Positions 47,442 through 59,534 of a stretch of 64,000 bases of DNA are shown one piece after another; the stretch's first letter is position 1, and each line of letters starts with the position of its first letter. The DNA comes from Trichoplax adhaerens. Its lineage: Eukaryota > Placozoa > Uniplacotomia > Trichoplacea > Trichoplacidae. The notes below the pieces were generated by a model. The model had not been told where the DNA came from, did not search any database, and worked only from the letters and a program-made list of their open reading frames with translations. The position numbers and the translations under genes were made by a program. The stretch covers positions 500,923 through 564,922 of the forward strand of contig NW_002060965.1 of the NCBI RefSeq assembly GCF_000150275.1. The letters are read 5' to 3'.

Positions 47442-49504
47442 AGACACCATTGATTGATATATTCAATTCAACATTAAAATGACTTGAGGCATAAATCTCC
47501 AACTGCATAATCCGGCTTTTACATATTAGCGTACGAGTATAACATTTTATATCCAATCAATATGATTCAAATGGATGTGGCCTATTTTCTACCTCTACAC
47601 TTGATATAAAATTGGTCTCTACTACACGGATCATCGGCGATTCCGGACAGTGAATTATGGTTTGTGAGAGTAATCGCTGATACAGTTCAGTATAAATTTC
47701 TACAAGCGACAAAAATTAATTCAATTAGAAAAACGCAATATTTAGTTTCCAATAGATGGCTTGAATTTATTTCATAGATAAAATTAAAATTTTTCTATGA
47801 CTACAAGTACAGTACAGTACAATGTTAATAAACGTAGTGGAAGCCAAGGAATTATTCTCCTTAAAAGCCTATTTTTTGATATCATTTATTTCTCCGACGG
47901 TATGCTCAACATTAAGCGACTACTTTTATTTTATGCTCCCTAATGTAATGTACAGTATTATATCATCGCGCTAAACTCATTCCTATGTTGATTACATATT
48001 TTTATCATACGTAACGCAATATCGATAACTAAAAAGTTTCATCAAGTCAAAATTTGTAAAGTCTTAAGAATAAAGAATTGATTATTTTTCACTATTATCT
48101 TAAACAATTGATATCTCTGATTTTCAATTTCTGTATAATCCTCGCCTTTGCCAACCTTAACCAATGGTTTTGGCTTGTGGCATACGATCTTTACGATCGA
48201 TAATCTCTTGAACAAATTTTTTTTTTATCTAAAGGAATACAATACATAGTTCTTTATTACGCTTTGTACATAATCCTTCATTCGATGTGCCGTAATATGA
48301 TTTGTCATATTTGTCTATGTATTGAAACAAATAAAAGTCTTAATTATTCCATGACTTCGATATCTATTACTTAGTATTAAATGCTACATATTTATGTACA
48401 ACATGTCCATATGCGTATATACGGTCTATTCAGATTAGCATTTAAATTTCAATGAGACGATACGCAGCTCTTGATCTAAAAATTTTGACTGTCGGCGAAT
48501 GCCAATATTCAACATACGATATCTAGATTAGAAAATCTCTAGTGATCACAACATTAGTAACAGTAGTGAATTTGCCATTCATATCAAAGAATACAAATTT
48601 CACGAATTACAGTAACTTCAATGTTGGATGTCAATATTTGAGCAACATGTGAATTTGATTTTGTAACCTAACAAACAAGTTGACTATCCTCCGAGAATTA
48701 TCCATTAATTACGCAAACTTGTTAATTTCGACAATAGTGGACTCAATCTCAATCGAAACCTAATACAATCAGATACAATTGCTCTCTAATTAAATTATCA
48801 ATCGGTAAACTTAAGTGATATCGATCTAAGAGATTGGATAAGTTCAATCTTTCAACAATAAGAACACGCGACCATATAATCTTTTCAATTATAGATGGTT
48901 ATGCAATCACAGAAAATAAGGAAATTCAGATTGGACCAGAAACTATATAGGTGCACGTGTTGGACTATTGACTTACAGTTAACAAATTCACTATACGAGC
49001 AACAGATACGATCAGATTTCACACATACAGGCAACTTCGATCATTTATTAATTTATAGTTTATTATATCATTAAATATCCTTATTAGAATAGGTAAACTA
49101 CCCAATTACTGAATTGGGCACTTACAATAAATAAATGAACTTGATACATTGTTGCTTGTTTAACGAAGCTCTCGCTATTCTCCTTAATGCGTATACCCCA
49201 ATTGACATTGAAGAAAATTAAATTCAATAACTTTTATGATAAAATTATCATCGTCTACTTGACTATTGTTACTCTAATGATTGTAGAATATTTTACTGAA
49301 TTCGTAGTAAATAACGCAACACTTAATAATAGTAATGATCTAAGAACCTATCAAGCAAACGAATAGTAAATAAGAAAGACATAATTACAATTTGAGATGA
49401 AGTTTCCTGCTACAAATCCATCTTTAAATCTACCAGTTACTTAATAATGTCATGTGAATTATCAATCGATCAAGATGTTGAAATATATTGTGACTGGGGG
49501 CACT
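47442..49504. other. Spacer between convergent GT31 and three-module membrane genes
   Basis: AT-rich, with no recognised exon on either strand and only sparse GTACW motifs (47808-47820). It should contain the two 3' UTRs. Confidence 0.5.
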
Positions 49505-52500
49505 TCATGCATTGGTAGAACTGAAAAATAGCGAGAAAGAAATATTTAAAATCATGTTTTTAATTCCAATAAATAATTAATTGTATTACGAATATGCATG
49601 TATACCTGGAATCTGCTCCTTGAAAGATAGATTTTCTTGTCGATATAGCGTTGCCGAATGATAAAGCAGCGCATACAATGGAGTAGCACAAAGTGACAAT
49701 GAACATCGCCAGTTTAACGTTGCTCGAAATTTGCGGTTGTCTTTCATAAGTATAATCAAGTGCAGCATTGATTATAGCAAAAACGGAAACTATTGCAGTT
49801 ATACAACTAAATCCAAAGAATGCCCCCTTCTATTGAATATATCAACAGCAAATTTTTAGTAAGCAGGCCCCAATTATTTTAAAGTACAGGATAAACATTT
49901 ATCATATCAATCAGAGAAAAAAAAATTTACAAACCACATCCGAACGACCACAACGAAACATGTCAATCGCGGCAATTCCAGAAGCAAATACCTGATGGTA
50001 ATAAATCAATAATTGTATAATTTAGTAACATCCTCGCTGAAGTCCCTGAATAGCCTTATTATAAAATATATATAATACTATTGATCATCAACAGAAATCA
50101 TCACTGAGAATTATCATCTTACCACGCTAGACAGTATAAAATTCATAGTACTATAAGCGTAACCAACAGTTAGAGTAGTACCGATACAAGCACAAGCAAA
50201 AATGACTAGGCCTAATAAAATCTGAAAAAGTCCATTCATCCAAGCTGAGCAGAAAAGGAGCCTCGGTATATTGGAAGCATCAGATTTTCGACTGACTCGT
50301 TGCTGTCTAGCTGCAACAAAGTAACCAACTATGCCCAGAATCACAGCAGCCCCGCCACCGAGGGAAATCACAGCAATTACAGCACGTAATTGAGAAGTTG
50401 CAAAATTCGCATCAAAGAGATGTTTATAAGCTACTGCAGCTGTGCATAACGCTCCTGCAGACTGCATAGAAGCCATAAAAAATAGGTTGCGGTGCCAGAA
50501 AGTCTATTTCGAATGATACAAAGGGAAAACTTACACTTTCAACTAAGGATATCAACACATTAGATATTGATTTCGATGACCGCTGAAGCGGGCTAGAAAT
50601 TATTGATTATGTACGTAGTATTGATCTTGACGATGTTTAGCAAAATAAAGATATGTTTCATGATAAAAAGATTAAAAATTACTATCGCTTACTAGTACTG
50701 GTAGTCCGTTAACGTGAATAGCAAAGCCAAAAAAACCTGTAGTGAAGAGCTGTGTGCAGGAGAACAAGGATTAATTGTTAAAAATAATAAAAATTATAGT
50801 GTACAAAAATGGTAAAACTTTTGCAAAATAAATTGAAACGGTGAAAAGCTTATGCAGTCATAGGTATGTTTTAAGCGAATATTAGATGTAAAGTTAGATA
50901 ACATTATATGGCATTTGACCATTTATTAATTTCTAATTTAAAATAGCTTAATACTAGCATAACTACTATGGCGATGACTATGACAATCGTGCGAATAAAT
51001 AGATAGTAAAAATTACTACTTACAGCACCAGCGGCTTGATAAGACATTAACGTAAAAAAGTATCCTCCACCTGAACTAAATGTTGAAACGATCGCGGCTG
51101 TAAATAACAAAAGTCCATTGATAAACTGAATGATGCTATAAATCAGATTGAGAGAACAGCGTGATTTCTCTATGGATAGATTTCTATCTTCAGGGGTAAT
51201 AGCATTTTCATCTTTGGATTCGTTTCTGAAACTCATTTCACCGTCTGCCGAATACATTTCAGATCCAGTAGATTCTTTAGTGATCTTATAAATAGTAATT
51301 ATAATCCAAAAGTTGGCAGTGACAGTTACGGCACATACACCAATGAGTAAACCAAAAATAGCCATTTGGGTAGTAACAAATCGTATCAATCCGGCGTTAA
51401 AAATTTGAGCATATCGGACTATAGCAGTGATTACACTGACTTGATTCCAGACAGAAAATATACCCACACCACCTAACTGTGATCATTGAAAGGTAGTATT
51501 AGCAATATTAACAATATTTACTAATTTACCATCCACCTATGCATGCTTTAGTGTGTTAGTAAGTGATGATCATAACCTTCATCATGATTTAACCACAAAG
51601 AGGAGATTGCCAGACAGTACAACAATGTAAACAAGTAACAAATTATAATTATAGGGCATCAAATAGACGAGCTTGTAAACAATATACAGTCATCATCAGT
51701 AGACTACTACTCTTACTCGACTGATAGATAGTACAGAACTAGTTAATCTAAAGTAATATACGACATATCGATAGTTTGACAATTTGTGTCATTAGATACT
51801 TTCATCAAAAATGCATTTCTTATGCGAACTAAAGACTTTTCACTAGGCCTCGATATTTTTCTAAAATATATGCGTATCATGTCGCCTAGTTAAATACAAA
51901 TTCACTTTCAATGATTTACAACGATTGTTGTTCAACACTATTTGAAATGAGGTGTCATATATAATATCGATTTGCACCATACACGGAGTAAAAATAGAGC
52001 ACAGACTTACTGTTTTCGATGATTCTTGCTTATTATGGTAGTAAGCCATAAGCCCACATCCTAAAGACTGTATTAAGAAATCAATACGTGTAATAAGTTA
52101 TATGGTGCAAAATATGTTCATTCCAATCGTAAGCGAATTGTCATCGGCGTAAGATGAAGGGTTAAAGTTAGGATAAAACTCATGCCGAAAATATAGCCAA
52201 AATTTCATTCACATAGTAAGTATAATTTAAGTAATCATTATTTCGTTCAATGATAATGTACAATATCGTTGATTAAGGTAGAATTGTGTGATTACCAAGT
52301 TAGTTGTAAAGAAATTGTTTATAGCTAAGGTAGATCAATAGATGCAGTCTCTGCAAAATGATAGAATATTCAGAAATAAGTATCTCACGGTGAAGATATC
52401 AGAAAAACGTCAAACAGACTGCATCGATACGAGTTTTGGAGCCAATCTACTGTCTTCCACGCCATTTTAAAGTTGTGATTGATCGTGTATTCTTCAATAT

Positions 52501-53704
52501 GTTGGTACTGAAAGAGCTATTATCATGTTCCTATCGTGAAGTTTCTGTATAACTATTATTCACTGTCAAGTCATTAACTTATCATAAAGTATGAAAGTAT
52601 TGAAAGAGTAATCAACTATCATGTTTGGTAATGAATTTTTCTGTTCAATATTCAAGTATTTAACATAATTAATGAAGTACGCTATTTGTTTGCATCGCGT
52701 AACAGATGGAGTATGCCAGTGTACAGAACTGTATGCGTTGATTAAGTTCCATTTTCTTGTTGAAGAAATGACCTTGAATAATCGCTGAGTGCATCCAAAT
52801 CATAGTAAGTAGAATTAAATTTGTAAAACTCTATTCTAGTAACAAACTTGTGCGATCATCTTTATTTTTTACTAGCGCACAGAATATCTCTATCATGTAC
52901 TGGAAATAGTCGATGTATAGTACTTGATGGACTATTCTAATTTCTAACTGACAATAAGCAAGTTGATGAATTATTGTTGCTATTTTGACAGTATAGCAAA
53001 ACTGGTATATGGTTCATGATTTTATTCCAGTTTGAATAACTGATAAAGGGTAATCGATCCTTCTACAATATACGTAAAACAAGATTATTCAAGAGACAGT
53101 GAAAAAAATAATTTTAGAATAAATGCAAAAGTACCGTGCATTAACGTTAACGCTAATGATAGTCACTGATTTTTTCTGTTACTCTGCTTGAGCAAACAGT
53201 TGGGAAATTAAGTTTACTGTACGCAGTACAGTATTAATAATAAACACTTTAATCATTTCCTTGATAAGCAAGGAAATGACATCATGTCTTAATACAAGGA
53301 TACGTTATATCGAGTAGTCTACTCTCCTCCAGTCCTAAAACTGATTAGTTATAGTTATTATAAATAAATATATATTGCGTCATGATAATTAATTCATGTA
53401 TTTTAACTATTATACAAGTGTCTAATGATGAAAATGATACGGCATTTATCTATTTTGGCCCATACTACACTTTTACTGTACTTGAGATCAACGTTGTCAC
53501 TTCAAGTAAAGCAAACGCTCTCAACACTAGGTTGGATTGATCAGCTTAGTTATCTCTTACCGTTATCGAACATATAGCGGGAATCGTACATAAGGTTCCT
53601 GTATTGGCATTGCCGATCCACTCGATTGGTAGAACAATGCTCATTATAAACTGAAATAACCCCAAAACGATGTAAGCATGGCTAATTCGCCCTATAGTAG
53701 CCAT
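49505..53704 (-). CDS. Predicted 12-pass membrane protein with three tandem four-helix modules
   Basis: Eight exons chain in phase: 53561-53704, 52011-52067, 51024-51476, 50693-50749, 50123-50461, 49935-49991, 49606-49829 and 49505-49520. They give 448 residues. ATG at 53704 gives MATIGRISHAYIVLGLFQF. Three modules start near residues 9, 165 and 310 (AYIVLGLFQFIMSIVLP, LIYSIIQFINGLLLFTA and AWMNGLFQILLGLVIFA), each with about four hydrophobic segments. Exons 2, 4 and 6 occupy the same place in each module and are all exactly 19 codons with phase 0 on both sides, strong evidence for internal triplication. The plan resembles tetraspan families such as MS4A/CD20, but I cannot confirm homology. 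Polar linkers (about residues 127-160 and near ARQQRVSRKSD) join the modules. Reading past the donor at 51024 would give a shorter form ending at 50904. Confidence 0.72.
53252..53280. repeat. Short hairpin in intron 1 of the three-module gene
   Basis: TCATTTCCTTG and its reverse complement CAAGGAAATGA flank a 5-base loop. It is far from splice sites and has no obvious function. Confidence 0.55.
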
Positions 53705-53879
53705 CTTTGCTTGATAGAATCAGGTTTTACCCGTTGATTATTGCAACTTTTCCTAATAGATCGATTGGAGACATCCACTCAATATAACTAACTATAATGA
53801 TGACAATAATAATAATTATAATGTTGATCGTTTACAACGTCAATTCAATTTGTTTCTAATCGGATTATTTTCATATCGC

Positions 53880-54005
53880 GATACAGTACAGTACTGTACA
53901 GTACTGTAGGTGCATACTGTAGATGCAGTACTGTACTGTACAGTACACAGTACAGTACAGTACATTGTACAGTACAGGGTGTCTCATACTGTACGGTACT
54001 GTACT
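53880..54005. repeat. GTACW pentamer repeat block
   Basis: GTACA/GTACT runs including TACAGTACTGTACAGTACTG, starting 176 bp upstream of the start codon of the three-module membrane gene. Confidence 0.88.
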
Positions 54006-54821
54006 GCACACTACGTGACCGTGACAACGGATAACCCATGGCGTTAATCAAAATATCAATCAGATCATGATAGCCCTGCTAAAGATGGAGTAACCAAGCT
54101 CTGCATCTACTAACTGGATGCTTTTCGACGTCTGTGCAAAATGACTTTCCAATCATGTCTTAGTAGCCCAAGAAAATGATTTATGTTCATTATTAAGCGA
54201 TGACAACTTAATCAATGGACTACTGTGCTAGATCATTTCGCACTATAAGTCATACGGTATATCTGCACTATACTTTACAGTACGAGTACTATTAATTAGT
54301 AGCAATCGTACGTAGCCTTGGATTGAGCGCAGCAGTAATAACGGTCGTGACGATGCCTTGACTGCAGGTATTTGATAAATAAACACTGTCAAGATAGAGA
54401 ATGATAGGCCTTCTATTTTTACCTGACCTACATTACAGCGCCATGGTAAAATCGCATAAACAGGTAGCATACAACGACTCGATTAGACAGCTCTATCTTG
54501 AATAGATATATTTACTATTGTCCCTTCAACTAGGTATTTCTTGATATGTCGAAAATAGCCTAGTAAACGCGTTCGGTTTTGTTGAGGTTAATGGACTGTA
54601 GTGTACTGTAATCCTATCTCCGTGATTGCGATACAATTTTGGTGCAAAATTGTTTTAGATTCAGGGTTCTGTCTACGCATACAAGTCTTTTATATAACTA
54701 TCAACTCGTCCTCAACTGTAACACAATATTAAAAATAGTTGAGATTGAGTGGAATTTAGGTACTTTGATTTATCAGCAAGAGTATAAATATCATCCATCT
54801 TTATACTGTTAGATATTACCA

Positions 54822-54980
54822 ATGGCTGACGTAAAAATCAATGAAATCCTCAAGAAGCAGAAGTGCACGCTTCCTTACGGACTACATTTAGTAGAGGTAC
54901 AACAGTATTTTATTGTAGATATAGAATTAATCATGAACATATTATCATGGCCAATGATTTGCACATTTTACGCGAAATAA
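54822..54980 (+). CDS. Possible small ORF or first exon of unknown gene
   Basis: A 52-codon frame begins MADVKINEILKKQKCTLPYG. A GT donor-like GTACAA follows codon 25, and TATAAATA lies at 54783-54790, about 30 bases upstream, like a TATA box for a short leader. I found no downstream exon that joins in phase. It does not splice in frame to the T-box start region. It could be the start of an unrecognised gene or chance. Confidence 0.25.
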   Translation: MADVKINEILKKQKCTLPYGLHLVEVQQYFIVDIELIMNILSWPMICTFYAK

Positions 54981-55790
54981 AAAATGCTAATAAAATCAAC
55001 CAGTTGCATTATAGTAGGTAAGGCTGACGTAATTTTTAGTCAATACTCATGAATTCCTAGTCAATCATCAACAACTTTATTGCTATGTTACGCTGTACGA
55101 ATTATATTATACATCGATGTCAATAATAAAGTGAAGTGAATGCTGCTGGTAAAAGGGCGCGCCCCTACAAATGACGATCATCTACAGCGCTAGATCGTAA
55201 AATAATCGACGATAGCAGCGATATTCCTAAATTATCCGATAATAGATATTTCCCCCCCCCCCCCAAAAAAAAACTGTCACCAACTAACATCGAGTTGTGA
55301 AAGAATTGCTATTACAATCAATGGTCGAATGGCAACTTCATCCTTTGGTGTGATTCAGCGTGTGAACGCATCTCTAAATATAACATCATGTCAAATACTT
55401 ATTATAAGTTAACGTGCGATATTTAGTGTGATAAATAACCAAATAAAGTGATCACAGATTGGACTGTTTCAACAGTTGGTTATTCTAAGTATTATTGGCT
55501 AGCAAGATGGATCGGTAACGTTAAATTACACTTTTATCGCACGTGGTTGAACAATCTCGCTTGAACGGTATATAACTGAGTCAATGATAAATCCAATCCG
55601 CCATTTGGTTCATATAGGAGTTACGAATACCAACTTCTGAGAACAAATTTTCAATTTTTTGGGCAAGTATAAATTGCGCTTTCATCATTTTTCGGTAAGT
55701 GCAAGCTACTATAGCATATGATTACAATGATATTCTCTTCCTGTTGCTTCCTATCAATCAGCGGCCACGTTTGTATTATTTATTAAAGGT

Positions 55791-57412
55791 ATGGCAAATC
55801 CAAATATCCACGGAGCGATTAATGGAGTCAGCCTAAATTATTTAGTCGATTCAATTATTAGTAGTAACAATCAAGACTCACCAGCAGATAGATCGGAAGT
55901 CAATCCAACAGAACACTGTTTCAATATTTCATTAGATGCTGCGAGTTTGCCATCGCAAGGTAGCTCAACTGAGACATCGCCTAGCCATGATGGATTTCAA
56001 GCTGGCTCTATGATAACATCGAATTCATCTCAAATGCACGTGAAATTACTTCGTAATGATATGTGGCATGCTTTTGCAGCTATAGGAACTGAAATGATCA
56101 TCACTAAAGCAGGACGGTAACCAATCGTAGTTAATAAGAAATATTGATTGAATACAGGAAACTGATTAGTCTGTTTTGAAGTAAATTATTTTACTGTTCA
56201 TGACAGCGAGTATGTTAGATAAATACTATCACCTATTGTATGTCATTGCACGTGTTTTTTTACTGTAGAGAATGCTTAATTTTATTTTTACAGGCGCCTT
56301 TTCCCTACTATTGATATCCATACAAGTGGTCTCGATCCGAATGGATTTTACTCTATCAAGGTGGACATCGCTGCAGCGGATGACAACCGCTATAAATATG
56401 TATCTACAACCGGATGGGTTGCAGCATCAAACGGGAATAGAGTAAATCATATAGCTGATCAGGTAGTTTTTGGGGAATGTGAACACCCAAACTCTCCAAA
56501 TTCTGGTAAATTTTGGATGAGTTGCGAAACCATTAGCTTTAAAAAGCTAAAATTGAGCAACAGCAAAGAACACTACAAGAAAAGCGATTGCGTAAGCAAG
56601 CATAAAATGTCATTGCTGCTTTGATCAACTTAACTCATTATGTACAGTATGTGTTTACCATAACTATAAATTTTTGAATCCTTACTTAGATTGTACTGAA
56701 TTCAATGAGAAGATACCAGCCAAGAATTGTGATTAGCAAATGGGATCGCGATCATACTGCTCCGGTCGATACAAAAATTATAATCTTTCCAGAAACGAGA
56801 TTTTATGCGGTCACTTGCTACCAAAATGGCCAGGTAAAAATACTTTATTACAGAGTAAAGGTGTAATGTGATGAAAGTAAGTAAAGCACAGAATTTTTTT
56901 TATCTTTGTTTAATTCATGTTAGATTACCAATCTGAAAATTCGCTATAATCCATTTGCGAAAGCTTTTCGAGATAGTAAGAGATCACAGTTAGGGGCAAC
57001 AGGTGAATACAGCATCTTTGGTTATCCTCGAAATGCATTCATCAACTCGCAATTTCAGCCGTGTGTTCAATACCCAGTGTATGGGTATTATCCTAACTGT
57101 GTTAATCCAAGCCAATTGCCTACTGAACGTGGTAATAATAGAGCACTTCGAAATGAAAGACCCAATACTTTCCGACCTGATAGTGCGATTGCCACCTACT
57201 CAAGCCGAAATATGCAAAGTACATCCATGCAAGGCTATCTTGTCTCTCCATTGGCACCTGCTCTTCCATATAATAATTCTTCTAGCACTTCGCTGTGTCA
57301 GCCAGATATTGCTAGCGGTAGATATCCCTCATTAATACCGTCATTTGAAAGCCACCATCAACTTCCGCCGCCGCCGGCGTATCGTGAATGGCCATCAACA
57401 CCATTTATGTGA
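55791..57412 (+). CDS. T-box transcription factor, divergent
   Basis: Nuclear DNA-binding regulator. Four exons chain in phase: 55791-56116, 56294-56591, 56690-56833 and 56924-57412, giving 418 residues. A Ser/Asn-rich N-terminus of about 80 residues precedes the T-box (about residues 85-270): MWHAFAAIGTEMIITKAGRR, then LFPTIDIHTSGLDP, DDNRYKYVSTTGWVAA, HPNSPNSGKFWM, KKLKLSN, IVLNSMRRYQPRIVI, FPETRFYAVTCYQNGQITNL and YNPFAKAFRDSK. The ending YNPFAKAF is Brachyury-like. Other stretches are unusual, including Cys in place of Ala in the AVTAYQN motif and little match after the tryptophan of GWVAA, so I do not assign a subfamily. The C-terminus is Pro/Ser/Tyr-rich, as in activation domains. Confidence 0.92.
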
Positions 57413-59534
57413 TCGTGTGTAGATCAATGTTTATATTTTTGCTATTCGCCTCTATATGATCTGTAGTTCTATATTAGATCATATCTTGAATATCATGCTA
57501 ATGTCGTTATCATAATTAAAGGTTCTCTTGTATAAGTAACGCTTAAATTTCTAGAAATGATACAAATATGAATAGCAAATTTGTTATCTTTATTTAAAGT
57601 TGAAAATTTTGGCGCTAGGAAGTAAATGAGCCTTTCAAATTAATGGCTCGTTTTAAATAAAAATATTTCGATAGAATATAGAGCTAAAACTTCATATGGA
57701 CTGAAATATAATAAACAGATACAGATGTCAGAATACAATTTATTGATCAATCGATTTCCATTTCTGTTAAACTTAACCGTTATTATCATCCTTATCGCTG
57801 ATATATTATTAGCTAAGTATAATAGCCACTACTATTTCCAACTACAATTGATAGCATTTAATGTCTCTCATTGCTAAGAGTCAAAGCAGTGCTTCTGAAT
57901 TTGTTAGTTAGTAATAGCTCATACTGAAGGTAATTTATCTGACGAAAATGACATTAAAATGTTAGATAGTATCGTACGGTAAATAAATAAAACCGACCGT
58001 TAGCTAGATCTAGCAATTTAGTAAAATTTTATATAAAATGTATGAGTTCTGAATTCTTCAATCACATCAGCAACCGAAGCATGAAGAGCACTTTCAATGA
58101 TATGTTACTATATATATATATATATATAGTATAACGTACGCATATATGTACGGGTGCGTGTAATCGAGCTCACTTGTGAAATAAACTGCAGAAAGGCGGC
58201 GCACTAATATCAAAATTTGAACTCAAATCTGTTAACTTAATACCTTAATACCAAAGTATATGAGTACTACTATACTACAAAAGTCAATGCTAAAATACAG
58301 TACACGGCTACCCAGAGGCGTGATTATTTGTTTACGATAGTCGTAGGCCAATTTGGAACCTGGCAATGACATCATCAAAGTACCTCATGACGTCGTATTG
58401 TAGGATATTAATTAATTAATGCAGAGATGTAAATAGTTCGATGTCTTAGCAGCAGATAGCTTACTATAGCTTTGGCTGCCGTATGAGGCAATGTACTATG
58501 CAGTCTATTGCAGTTAAAAGTTAATTTGTTAATGTCATACAATAGCAGATCATGCACTTTACAACAATCACAAAGTAGAATAATGACTATGGGAACAAAT
58601 GGTGAATGATACATACCGTCACCGAATGATACAAACCATCTTGCACTTATTAGAAAACAATTTGTAGGGATTTACTAAGTTATTCCCGTTGTTATAATCA
58701 GGAAATTCATTTCTTAATAGGAGAATTTGAATTGAATAGGTGGTCGGCATCGTATCGATTGATATTCTTTTTATTACTCCACGAAATTACAATATAAAAA
58801 CAAAATTGCTCTTTGACCAACACGGAATATTATTCAATCCATCCAGTTATCCTATCAGGTAATTAATCTACAAATTATTCATTGCGCTTGTACAGTATAG
58901 TAGATAGTATATCATATGCTGTCTATATCGTCAGCAGTAATGAGTTATTATTGTTATTACAAGTTTGCAACTGTCACTGATCAAGGCTTAATGAACTGGC
59001 GCCTATTGCAGGGCACTATCTATTAGCCTCTTTCGTAAGCTTAGCGGTACTTTAATCTTTTCAGGATAATGTGGCGATATTAAGCACCTAACGAAGTCTT
59101 GCTCTATCAGTTATATGATTGAAGTTATCACTTAAAACGGTTATCCAGAGTTCATTTCGTGTAAGTATTTATACGGTATGCAAGCTCTTTATTCATTCTT
59201 GGTCGTATTGCATCGATGAAATAACTAAGATAAATGTCAGAAACGATCATTCCACCTAGTTAACGATGTTTTTGTACTATTTCTAGTGTGATTAATTATC
59301 AACCAGCTCGATTCCTTACTTGAATAAAGTAAAATCTTACCAAACGCCAAGCGTTATAGCTAGATCGATTTCATTTAGTAAGTAAGGTTCGTTTGCATGT
59401 ATACAATAACGAATGGTAGGATAGATAACGGAGAAAATTGCAGATAATATTGTTATAGATTTGTTGCTGATTTCCAATGGCAATGTATTACCTTATCTTT
59501 GATAGGATAATTAGACACCTTGTATTTATTGGAA
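57413..59534. other. Interval between T-box and MFSD10 genes
   Basis: No exons recognised. It contains AATAAA at 57656-57661, a possible T-box polyadenylation signal 244 bases after the stop, and a (TA) run at about 58109-58128. The frame at 58408-58614 (-) has no supporting features. Confidence 0.5.
58109..58128. repeat. (TA)n microsatellite
   Basis: About ten TA units in AT-rich intergenic DNA. Confidence 0.85.

Larger units (their letters stand above)
53705..55790. other. Divergent upstream region of the three-module and T-box genes
   Basis: It holds a GTACW block (53880-54005), a 13-base C run followed by 9 A (55252-55273), and an isolated small frame at 54822. Both flanking genes start outward from here. 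No other exon is visible. Confidence 0.5.

Noticed and set aside
57003-57335. 110-codon plus-strand frame
   Set aside because: Alternative frame of the last T-box exon, whose true frame continues NPFAKAF from the upstream exons.
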